Source of the DNA: Bacteroidota bacterium
GTDB taxonomy: Bacteria; Bacteroidota; Ignavibacteria; UBA10030; UBA6906
Direction of reading: 5' to 3'
Length of the DNA stretch: 5,330 nt
Assembly (NCBI GenBank): GCA_003541875.1
Contig: DPLS01000006.1
Coordinates: forward strand, 1 to 5,330
The notes under the pieces are model-generated. The model made no database searches. It was not told the origin of the DNA and saw only the letters and a list, made by a program, of their open reading frames with translations. Below, piece by piece: positions 1 to 5,330 of this stretch (position 1 is its first letter; the number at the start of each line of letters is the position of its first letter). The position numbers and the translations under genes are program-made.

Positions 1-1
1 C

Positions 2-2353
2 ATATCCGTTCTGCCACTGCGCAATTCTGTGTTCTTCCCGCGTCAAGTGATGCCGCTGACGATTGGAAGGGAAAGCAGCATCAAAGTCATCGAAGAAGCA
101 CTGAAAGATGACAGTGTCCTCGTCATCGTTGCACAAACGGAGAGCGCAGTTGAGAAGCCCACAGAAAAAGATATCTACTGGGTGGGCACTGTTGCGAAGG
201 TGTTGAAGGTGTTCACTCTTGCCGATGGGACGCGAAGTGTCTTGATGCAGGGTCTACGGCGTGTCAAGCTTGTCTCGATTCTCCATGCTGAGCCATACAT
301 CCGTGCAGTTGTTGTCGATACCGATGAGCCGGTGGAAACCGGCATCGAGATTGATGCGATGGTGACGAATCTGAAAAGTCTCTTCAAGAAGGCAGTTGAG
401 TTGTCTCCGAATCTCACGGACGAGCAACTCTCGATCATTCTCAACATGGATGAGGCTCCTGCTGTTGCGGACCTGCTTGCCTCTATGCTTCCGGTGACGG
501 TGGATGAGAAGCAGAAGGTTCTCGAGACGATGGATGTGAAGAAAAGGCTCGAGCTTGTCACTCTTTGCCTTACAAAGCTTGTGCAGAAACTTGAGTTGGG
601 GAGCAAGATCCAATCGGAGGTTCAGGAAGGCATCAACAAGTCACAGCGAGAGTATGTGTTGCGCGAGCAGATGAGGGCGATTAAGAAGGAGCTCGGCGAG
701 GACGAAGAGAACGTCGAGATGGCCGAACTCCGCAAGCGGATCGACGAAGCGAAACTGCCTGAAGAGACACTCAAGGTTGCGAACAAAGAATACAAACGGC
801 TTTCCCAGATGAATGCGGCGTCCGCTGAATACACGGTGAGCCGCACATACCTCGAATGGATTCTGGACTTGCCGTGGAGTGTGAGCACGGACGACAATCT
901 TGATATCGTCAAGGCAAAGGAGGTGCTGGAAAAGGACCACTACGGTTTAGACAAAGTGAAAAAGAGAATCATCGAGTATCTCGCTGTTCGTAAACTCAAG
1001 AATGATATGAAGGGTCCAATTCTCGCGTTTGTGGGTCCGCCTGGTGTTGGCAAAACCTCCCTCGGTCGGTCTATTGCGAGCGCCTTGGGCAGGAAGTTCG
1101 TCCGCATCTCGCTTGGTGGTGTCCATGATGAGGCAGAAATTCGCGGACACCGCAGGACGTACATTGGTGCTCTACCCGGACGCATTATCCAGGCGCTGAA
1201 AAAAGCCGGGTCGAACAATCCGGTCTTCATGCTCGATGAGGTGGACAAGCTCGGTGCCGATTTCCGTGGCGATCCTTCCTCGGCATTGCTCGAAGTGCTC
1301 GATCCAGAACAGAACTTCTCGTTCAGTGACCATTATCTTGAAGTACCGTTCGATCTTTCCAAGGTGATGTTCATTTGTACGGCAAACATGAGCGAGCCAA
1401 TTCCACCGGCGTTGCGTGACAGGATGGAGATCATAGAAATACCGAGCTACATCGAGGATGAGAAGCTCCACATTGCAAAGTCGTTTCTCGTTTCGAAACA
1501 GATTTGGGAACACGGGTTGAAGAAAGAGCAACTCGCCATTGAGGACGAAGCTATTCGAGGAATGATCTCCGGTTACACACGGGAAGCCGGCGTTCGCAAC
1601 CTCGAGAGACAAATCGCGACGGTTTCACGTGGCGTTGCGCGTGAAGTTGCCGACGGCTCAATTCAGAAAGCGACTGTGAAGAAAAACGATCTGGTGAAGT
1701 ACCTTGGCCAGCAGAAGTTCTTTCCTGATGTGTCCGAGCGGATCAACAGGCCGGGTATCGCAGTCGGGCTTGCGTGGACACCTGTTGGCGGGGATATCCT
1801 GTTCATCGAGGCAACGAAGATGGAGGGGGACGGCAAGCTGATTCTTACGGGCCAGCTTGGCGATGTGATGAAGGAATCTGTGCAAGCAGCGCTGAGTTTC
1901 ATCGCATCCAACGCGAAGACGCTGGGCATTCCGGAGGACTTCCGCAAGAAGCACGACGTCCACGTGCACGTTCCCGCTGGTGCGGTCCCCAAAGACGGAC
2001 CTTCCGCAGGTGTGACGATGCTGACGGCGCTGACCTCACTGTTCACTGACCGGCTTGTTCGCAACGATCTTGCCATGACGGGCGAGATTACGCTGCGTGG
2101 GGCAGTACTTCCGATCGGTGGAGTGAAGGAAAAGGTGCTGGCTGCCCATCGTGCAGGGATCAAGACTGTGCTTCTCCCCGAACGGAACAAGCTGGATCTT
2201 GATGAGATTCCCAAATCCGTGCTGGACAAGGACGCGATTACTTTCCACTTTGTGAAGGAGATGAACGATGTGCTGGAATTTGCTCTCATCCCGAAGCAGG
2301 AGACAAAGGATAAGATTCCTAGAATGGATTTCGATGCAGTAGCCAGCAACTAA
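2..2353 (+). CDS. lon: ATP-dependent serine protease La (LonA), 5' end cut by window edge
   Basis: LonA-type AAA+ protease, a cytosolic hexamer that unfolds and degrades misfolded and short-lived regulatory proteins. The frame is open from the first bases and reads as the conserved Lon start region (LPLRNSVFFPRQVMPLTIGR), so the GTG at 29 is an internal valine and the true start lies upstream. The 783 visible codons show the usual order: N-terminal substrate-binding domain (to about nt 600), a charged helical linker (QREYVLREQMRAIKKELGE), the AAA+ module with Walker A GPPGVGKT (1034-1057) and Walker B VFMLDE (1223-1240), a DRMEIIEI segment, then the protease domain. The catalytic dyad is intact: Ser in PKDGPSAG (codon 2003-2005) and the second Lys of GGVKEK (codon 2132-2134), 43 residues apart as in E. 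coli Lon. There is no frameshift or internal stop. The gene ends 20 bases before a strong terminator. A heat-shock promoter or operator, if any, would lie outside the window. Confidence 0.97.
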   Translation: MSVLPLRNSVFFPRQVMPLTIGRESSIKVIEEALKDDSVLVIVAQTESAVEKPTEKDIYWVGTVAKVLKVFTLADGTRSVLMQGLRRVKLVSILHAEPYIRAVVVDTDEPVETGIEIDAMVTNLKSLFKKAVELSPNLTDEQLSIILNMDEAPAVADLLASMLPVTVDEKQKVLETMDVKKRLELVTLCLTKLVQKLELGSKIQSEVQEGINKSQREYVLREQMRAIKKELGEDEENVEMAELRKRIDEAKLPEETLKVANKEYKRLSQMNAASAEYTVSRTYLEWILDLPWSVSTDDNLDIVKAKEVLEKDHYGLDKVKKRIIEYLAVRKLKNDMKGPILAFVGPPGVGKTSLGRSIASALGRKFVRISLGGVHDEAEIRGHRRTYIGALPGRIIQALKKAGSNNPVFMLDEVDKLGADFRGDPSSALLEVLDPEQNFSFSDHYLEVPFDLSKVMFICTANMSEPIPPALRDRMEIIEIPSYIEDEKLHIAKSFLVSKQIWEHGLKKEQLAIEDEAIRGMISGYTREAGVRNLERQIATVSRGVAREVADGSIQKATVKKNDLVKYLGQQKFFPDVSERINRPGIAVGLAWTPVGGDILFIEATKMEGDGKLILTGQLGDVMKESVQAALSFIASNAKTLGIPEDFRKKHDVHVHVPAGAVPKDGPSAGVTMLTALTSLFTDRLVRNDLAMTGEITLRGAVLPIGGVKEKVLAAHRAGIKTVLLPERNKLDLDEIPKSVLDKDAITFHFVKEMNDVLEFALIPKQETKDKIPRMDFDAVASN

Positions 2354-2372
2354 GTATTGTCGAAAACAAGGG

Positions 2373-2417
2373 GACCCGACGGTGCTCGGAGAGAGCGTTG
2401 TCGGGTCATCTTTTTTT
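2373..2417 (+). terminator. Rho-independent terminator of lon
   Basis: A perfect 8-base-pair stem GACCCGAC/GTCGGGTC (2373-2380 with 2400-2407) continues through three G-U wobble pairs (2381-2383 with 2397-2399) into GCTC/GAGC (2384-2387 with 2393-2396). The loop is GGAGA. Three bases after the stem comes a run of seven T (2411-2417). It starts 20 bases after the lon stop codon and separates lon from the sppA unit. The reverse strand has no comparable T run, so it probably acts only rightward. Confidence 0.92.
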
Positions 2418-2430
2418 CAAAAGAAGTGGT

Positions 2431-2459
2431 TTGACATTCAACCATTTGTTTAGTATACT
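2431..2459 (+). promoter_or_regulatory. sigma70-type promoter of the sppA unit
   Basis: TTGACA (2431-2436, perfect -35 consensus) and TATACT (2454-2459, five of six matches to the -10 consensus) are separated by exactly 17 bases. Transcription would start near 2466, giving an untranslated leader of about 40 bases before the sppA ATG. It sits directly after the lon terminator, where a new transcription unit would be expected to begin. The T-rich run of that terminator lies just upstream of the -35. I see no clear operator repeat. Confidence 0.85.
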
Positions 2460-2505
2460 CATATTGAAAATCAATGGGTTACAGCGGTTTCGCTGAGGCG
2501 TTCCA

Positions 2506-3414
2506 ATGAGTAAATCGACAAAGTGGTTCCTGATCATATTCGGCATCCTGGTCGTGGTTGGCGCAGGTTTCTTCTTCCTTCTATATGGAATCATGAGGAG
2601 CGTCGGCGAGCGAACGGAAGTCGTTACCACAGGCTACGGTAGCAAGATCGCTGTAGTTGAATTGGAAGGCGTCATCACCTCATCTGAAGACATCGTTCGC
2701 CAGATGAAGAAGTACCGTGAGAGCAATTCGATCAAGGGAATCTTGTTGAGGGTGGATTCGCCTGGCGGCGGAGTTGTGGCGAGCCAGGAGATTTATGAAG
2801 AGGTGAGGAAGACGCGTGAAAGTGGGAAGCCCGTCGTTGTTTCGATGGGAGCGCTCGCGGCAAGTGGCGGCTACTATGTTGCTTGCGGGGCTTCGCGGCT
2901 TGTGGCTAATCGTGGGACTCTCACTGGCAGCATAGGAGTGATTTCTGAGTTCATGCAACTGAAGGATGCACTTGACAAACTCGGAGTCAGCTTTAAGACG
3001 ATCAAAAGCGGCAAGCTGAAAGACTCCGGTTCAAGCACGCGCAAGATGACGGAAGAAGATGAGCGATACTTCCAACAGCTCATGGATGACGTGCACCGCC
3101 AGTTTATTTCCGTTGTTGAGAGTGAACGCCACATGGACCACGACTTGGTGGTGAAGATCGCAGATGGGCGAGTGTTCACGGGAGAACAAGCTGTCGAAAA
3201 CGGACTCGTTGACACGCTCGGCACTCTTGAGGATGCGATCAACATTACGGCGGAGCTATCCGGCATTTCAGGGGAACCGTCCATTGTGAAAGAGCGAAAG
3301 CGCAGGTCGATATGGGAAGGTATTTTTGGTGACGTGGAAGAAAGCCTCAAGGATTTGAAGCAAGAACTGTTGGAGAAACCGGCGCTCTCCTATCGTTTCG
3401 TTGGACCGTATTAG
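2506..3414 (+). CDS. sppA: Signal peptide peptidase SppA, short (36K) form
   Basis: Membrane-anchored serine protease of the SppA/S49 family, which breaks down signal-peptide remnants left in the membrane after protein export. It has 302 residues, matching the single-domain form (as in Bacillus) and not the tandem 67K enterobacterial form. A short basic N-terminus is followed by one hydrophobic segment at about residues 7-29, which anchors the catalytic domain outside the cytoplasm. Family motifs are intact: RVDSPGGGVVAS (82-93), the nucleophile Ser120 in AASGGYY, the TGSIGVI strand (140-146), and the general-base Lys172 in SGKLKD. The Ser-Lys spacing of 52 residues equals that of the Bacillus enzyme (Ser147/Lys199). 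The ATG at 2506 is supported by GAGG at 2495-2498, seven bases upstream, and by the position of the membrane segment. It is the first gene after the promoter at 2431-2459 and is followed 47 bases later by the HU-family gene, with no terminator between. Confidence 0.95.
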   Translation: MSKSTKWFLIIFGILVVVGAGFFFLLYGIMRSVGERTEVVTTGYGSKIAVVELEGVITSSEDIVRQMKKYRESNSIKGILLRVDSPGGGVVASQEIYEEVRKTRESGKPVVVSMGALAASGGYYVACGASRLVANRGTLTGSIGVISEFMQLKDALDKLGVSFKTIKSGKLKDSGSSTRKMTEEDERYFQQLMDDVHRQFISVVESERHMDHDLVVKIADGRVFTGEQAVENGLVDTLGTLEDAINITAELSGISGEPSIVKERKRRSIWEGIFGDVEESLKDLKQELLEKPALSYRFVGPY

Positions 3415-3449
3415 AACGTTCATCATACAACCATCACCAATAACATCAC

Positions 3450-3456
3450 AGGAGGT
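3450..3456 (+). promoter_or_regulatory. Perfect Shine-Dalgarno site that fixes the TTG start of the HU gene
   Basis: AGGAGGT is a full match to the anti-SD core. Its last base is five bases before the TTG at 3462. The 31 bases before it (3419-3449) contain no G, so this part of the leader should be unstructured and the site exposed. This strong site justifies accepting a TTG as the initiator. Confidence 0.88.
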
Positions 3457-3461
3457 CTGCG

Positions 3462-3758
3462 TTGACAAAGGCTGACATTGTCGACACCATAGCCACAGCA
3501 ACAGGCTTGACCAAAGTAGAAACAGAGGCAGTGGTGGATGGGTTCATCAAGACCGTTATCGATGCGATGCAAAACGCGAAGAACATCGAGATCAGGGGAT
3601 TCGGAAGCTTCAAGGTGAAGAAACGGAAGGGTCGTGTTGCGCGCAACCCGCGCACCGGTGAACAGGTGATGGTGGGTGAGCATTGGGTGCCGCTGTTCAA
3701 GGTCTCGAAAGAAGTGAAGGTCTCGGTGAACGAGAACCTTCAGAAGATCATGACGTAG
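3462..3758 (+). CDS. HU/IHF-family nucleoid DNA-binding protein
   Basis: Small DNA-bending architectural protein that works as a dimer in the nucleoid. The 98 residues fit the family's usual 90-100. An N-terminal helical dimerisation region (3-40, starting TKADIVDTIA) is followed by the saddle motif GFGSF (46-50), the basic flank KVKKRKGRVA (51-60), and the DNA-intercalating arm RNPRTGE (61-67) with its conserved proline at 63. The return strand and terminal helix follow (VPLFKVSKEVK, 76-86). Translation starts at TTG with a perfect SD five bases upstream; no ATG gives a complete N-terminal helix. HU and IHF subunits cannot be separated safely by eye, so no symbol is given. It lies 47 bases after sppA and 15 bases before the zinc-ribbon gene, probably in one transcript. 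Its TAG stop is in the same frame as the next gene's ATG. Confidence 0.95.
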   Translation: MTKADIVDTIATATGLTKVETEAVVDGFIKTVIDAMQNAKNIEIRGFGSFKVKKRKGRVARNPRTGEQVMVGEHWVPLFKVSKEVKVSVNENLQKIMT

Positions 3759-3773
3759 GATCTGTCGCATCTT

Positions 3774-4646
3774 ATGGCAACAGCAAAGGTGGGTTGTGGA
3801 GATTGCGGTGCGGCGCTTTCGGGGGACGACAGGTTCTGTCCTCAATGTGGCACCCGGGTCGAAGAACACATCGATGCGGCCCGCTCTGGAAGTGGACGAT
3901 GTGGCGCATGTGGGAATGAGGTGGCCGCGAATGCGAACTTCTGCGAGTCGTGTGGGGCCGCACTGAAAGGGAGTAGTGGGCCACGGAAACAGGCGTCCAA
4001 GAAAAACGCAAAGACCGAACGTGAACGGGACAAAAAGAGTTTGTCCTTTGAACCTTGGCAAGTACTCACAGGTGGGATTGTTCTTCTGCTCGTTGCATTC
4101 TTCGCATACACGGAGTTGACGCGTGAGCAACCAATCAGCAGACCTCCTGCACAGGCAAATCCTTCGCTTCCCGATGCCGCGATGATGCAGGAGATCGATC
4201 AACTCCAGCGCGCTGTCGATGCCAATCCCAAAGACGACGCTTCGCTCATCAGACTTGCCAACATGCTGCACGACGCCGCGATGCACAACCCGATGCTGCT
4301 CACCCGCGCGATCAACACGTACTCGAGGTACCTTGCGCTGAAACCAACAGATCCCAACGCGCGCGTCGATATGGGTATCTGCTATTTTGAAATGGGGAGA
4401 ATCGATAGTGCCAACACTGCGTCACTGTTTTCGAGAGCTATCCAGGAAATGGAAACAGCGCTCAAGGTCAATCCTGCTCATCAGCCTGCAGCGTTCAATC
4501 TGGGCATCGTCAACCTGAATGCCGGCAACATGCAGGAATCCTCGAAGTGGTTCAAGAAAGCAATGGAGATCGATGCAAGTTCCACTCTGGGGAAGAAAGC
4601 AAAAGAAATGCTTGAGCAGCACTCTTTTCAAGGCTCGCCCAACTAA
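3774..4646 (+). CDS. Double zinc-ribbon, single-membrane-span, TPR protein of unknown function
   Basis: I do not recognise a named family for the whole 290-residue protein. Two zinc ribbons are plain: Cys8-x2-Cys11 with Cys22-x2-Cys25, and Cys43-x2-Cys46 with Cys57-x2-Cys60. Each reads CGxCG...FCxxCG, as in zinc-ribbon domains of many bacterial membrane proteins. A strongly basic linker follows (about 71-88), then one hydrophobic segment at about 97-112. By the positive-inside rule the ribbons would be cytoplasmic and the rest outside. A Pro/Gln/Ala-rich spacer (119-133) leads to helical repeats at about 137-282 with TPR hallmarks: AINTYSRYLALKPTDPNARVDMG, ALKVNPAHQPAAFNLG and SSKWFKKAMEID, each around 34-residue spacing. 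A scaffold or assembly role is inference. The ATG at 3774 has only a weak SD (TAGGAT at 3756-3761, overlapping the HU stop), so translation probably depends partly on coupling to the HU gene. The 29-residue gene follows after 27 bases. Confidence 0.88.
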   Translation: MATAKVGCGDCGAALSGDDRFCPQCGTRVEEHIDAARSGSGRCGACGNEVAANANFCESCGAALKGSSGPRKQASKKNAKTERERDKKSLSFEPWQVLTGGIVLLLVAFFAYTELTREQPISRPPAQANPSLPDAAMMQEIDQLQRAVDANPKDDASLIRLANMLHDAAMHNPMLLTRAINTYSRYLALKPTDPNARVDMGICYFEMGRIDSANTASLFSRAIQEMETALKVNPAHQPAAFNLGIVNLNAGNMQESSKWFKKAMEIDASSTLGKKAKEMLEQHSFQGSPN

Positions 4647-4661
4647 CCAATCCAACAACTG

Positions 4662-4668
4662 AAAGGAG
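4662..4668 (+). promoter_or_regulatory. Strong Shine-Dalgarno site of the 29-residue gene
   Basis: AAAGGAG ends five bases before the ATG at 4674, which is optimal spacing. It lies in the short gap after the zinc-ribbon/TPR gene and is the main argument, beyond composition, that the tiny downstream frame is translated. Confidence 0.85.
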
Positions 4669-4673
4669 ATACC

Positions 4674-4763
4674 ATGCCAAGTGGTAAAAAGAGAAAGCGT
4701 CACAAAATGGCAACGCACAAGAGGAAAAAGAGATTGAGAAAGCAGCGTCACAAGAAGAAGTAG
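4674..4763 (+). CDS. 29-residue highly basic protein, bS22/mS38-like (AURKAIP1/COX24-type) probable ribosomal protein
   Basis: Tiny protein starting MPSGKKRKRHKMATHKRKKR and ending in RHKKK. Lysine, arginine and histidine make up about 70% of it and no acidic residue is present. From memory, near-identical short proteins of Bacteroidota and Ignavibacteria genomes are annotated as AURKAIP1/COX24 domain proteins. That domain belongs to mitochondrial ribosomal protein mS38, whose mycobacterial counterpart is bS22, bound to the small ribosomal subunit. A ribosomal role here is therefore inference from family resemblance and composition. Support that it is real: a strong SD with optimal spacing, position 27 bases after the preceding gene, and a hairpin terminator 14 bases after its stop. 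It is the last gene of the sppA unit. Being under 100 bases, it is easily missed by gene callers. Confidence 0.85.
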   Translation: MPSGKKRKRHKMATHKRKKRLRKQRHKKK

Positions 4764-4777
4764 ATTGTAGTTCCCCT

Positions 4778-4820
4778 CGCACAATCCCGTCAGATTCCTG
4801 GCGGGATTGTGTGTTCATAT
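4778..4820 (+). terminator. Hairpin terminator closing the sppA-to-basic-protein unit
   Basis: A 16-base-pair stem pairs 4778-4793 (CGCACAATCCCGTCAG) with 4798-4813 (CTGGCGGGATTGTGTG), using two wobble pairs and a four-base loop ATTC. It begins 14 bases after the stop of the 29-residue gene. The following bases (TTCATATCTTCTCT) are T-rich but broken, without a clean T run, so intrinsic termination may be incomplete. The downstream pyrimidine-rich stretch could add Rho-dependent termination. Confidence 0.75.
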
Positions 4821-5122
4821 CTTCTCTGCCTCTCGTTCTCTCCACCGCTCCTTGTTCTCCTTTGATGCCTCTGCTTGCCTACTGCAATCGATGTGGAGCT
4901 CTGTGTTTTCCGCATGGGTTGTCTGGGGATTGGATACATGGCCAGATTGAATGAACCATCGGATGTGTTCAGCGGAAGATCATCCCAATAGACCCAAACC
5001 CAGCAGCTTGTGAAATCAAACCGACATTCCTTCTCATTGGCTTGGTTGCTTTTTTGGGAGCAAGTTTATATCATTTGTTCAGTCGTTTCGTTCAATTCTT
5101 GCAGTGAATTTTCAGGTGACGT
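4814..5122. other. Intergenic region of about 309 bases without a credible gene
   Basis: I see no coding frame with family signal, no tRNA or rRNA, and no repeat array here. The first 50 bases (4814-4863) are 86% pyrimidine with 20 C and only 4 G, an unstructured C-over-G stretch of the kind Rho binds. The final 80 bases are AT-rich and should carry the promoter of the following gene. A possible but poor pair is TTGCTT (5046-5051) and TATATC (5067-5072) with a 15-base spacer, too weak to call as a promoter. Confidence 0.6.
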
Positions 5123-5330
5123 ATGGAACAGAATAATGGTATGGTAAAAGGGTTGCTGATTGGATTTCTTGCCGGAAGCGCGATCGGTGCCGTCCTTGCA
5201 TTGCTCTATGCTCCAAAGAGCGGCAAGGAATTGCGCGCGGATATCAGGCAGAAGACGGATGATCTTCTCGAAGACGCTGAGGGCTACGCGCGCGCTGCCC
5301 GGGCAAAAGCGACCGAAATGATGAGCGATG
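5123..5330 (+). CDS. YtxH-family membrane protein, 3' end cut by window edge
   Basis: The 69 visible codons match the YtxH domain pattern: a short polar N-terminus, a glycine/alanine-rich hydrophobic segment (about residues 10-29, GLLIGFLAGSAIGAVLALLY), the hallmark APKSGKELR (30-38), then a charged helix (DIRQKTDDLLEDAEGYARAA onward) that would continue as an amphipathic or coiled-coil region. Members are small, about 80-150 residues, often linked to stress or the envelope (Bacillus YtxH lies in a general-stress operon), and have no assigned biochemical activity. The start is ATG 5123, with AGGTG at 5114-5118, four bases upstream, a usable but closely spaced SD. A second ATG seven codons in (5141) also lies before the hydrophobic segment and cannot be excluded. 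It is separated from the previous unit by a terminator and about 300 bases, so it probably has its own promoter. Confidence 0.88.
   Translation, partial: MEQNNGMVKGLLIGFLAGSAIGAVLALLYAPKSGKELRADIRQKTDDLLEDAEGYARAARAKATEMMSD

Noticed and set aside
29..31. GTG as the start codon of lon
   Set aside because: The frame is open upstream to the window edge and encodes the conserved LPLRNS segment of Lon, so this codon is internal.
1663..2349. 228-codon open frame on the minus strand inside lon
   Set aside because: It is fully antisense to the conserved Lon protease domain, serine-rich with no motif, and reflects codon bias on the sense strand.
3423..4286. 287-codon open frame on the minus strand across the HU and zinc-ribbon genes
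   Set aside because: It lies antisense to two genes with clear family motifs and spans their junction. Its translation is rich in Cys, His and Arg with no recognisable domain, as expected of a shadow frame.
4865..4954. 29-codon frame on the plus strand reading MPLLAYCNRCGALCFPHG, with a CxxC
   Set aside because: The CxxC is suggestive, but the bases upstream are pyrimidine-rich with no SD, it follows a terminator without a promoter, and I recognise no family.
5046..5072. Possible promoter for the YtxH gene (TTGCTT and TATATC)
   Set aside because: The spacer is only 15 bases and both boxes match the consensus imperfectly in an AT-rich stretch. It is mentioned in the intergenic entry but not called.
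5072..5083. CATTTGTTCAGT resembles CATTTGTTTAGT at 2443-2454 in the sppA promoter
   Set aside because: There are 11 of 12 matches, but the flanks do not align and the second copy has no -35/-10 around it. It is probably coincidence in AT-rich DNA.

Overview
The window looks like an ordinary chromosomal housekeeping segment from a bacterium. The best guess for its origin is the Bacteroidota/Ignavibacteriota (Chlorobi) side of the FCB group. The main clue is a 29-residue, lysine/arginine-rich mini-protein (4674-4763) of a type I associate with those lineages. Several genes have good Shine-Dalgarno sites, and one promoter is a textbook -35/-10 pair with a 17-base spacer. This argues against Bacteroidia/Flavobacteriia proper, where SD use is poor and promoters have a different consensus. 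The taxonomic call is inference, and no rRNA is present to settle it. All recognised genes are on the + strand.

Layout. 2-2353 is a LonA ATP-dependent protease whose extreme N-terminus lies beyond the left edge. It ends at a strong Rho-independent terminator (2373-2417). A near-consensus sigma70-type promoter (2431-2459) follows and starts a four-gene unit: a short-form SppA signal peptide peptidase (2506-3414), an HU/IHF-family DNA-binding protein starting at TTG (3462-3758), a membrane protein with two zinc ribbons and a TPR region (3774-4646), and the 29-residue basic protein, probably a bS22/mS38-like small-subunit ribosomal protein (4674-4763). Gaps inside the unit are 15 to 47 bases and contain no terminator. 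The unit closes with a 16-base-pair hairpin (4778-4813) followed by a pyrimidine-rich, G-poor stretch. About 300 bases without a credible gene follow. A YtxH-family membrane protein then begins at 5123 and runs off the right edge.

How the genes fit together. Lon (cytosolic protein quality control) and SppA (removal of signal-peptide remnants from the membrane) are both proteolytic housekeeping functions, but the terminator and promoter between them make them separate transcription units. The SppA unit combines membrane proteolysis, nucleoid packaging, an unassigned zinc-ribbon/TPR membrane protein and a probable ribosomal mini-protein. This reads as a growth-linked housekeeping operon rather than a defence, mobile or metabolic island. 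I found no mobile elements, CRISPR arrays, tRNAs or rRNAs. The parts most worth a second look are the tiny basic gene, the zinc-ribbon/TPR protein, and the G-free leader with a perfect SD before the HU gene.
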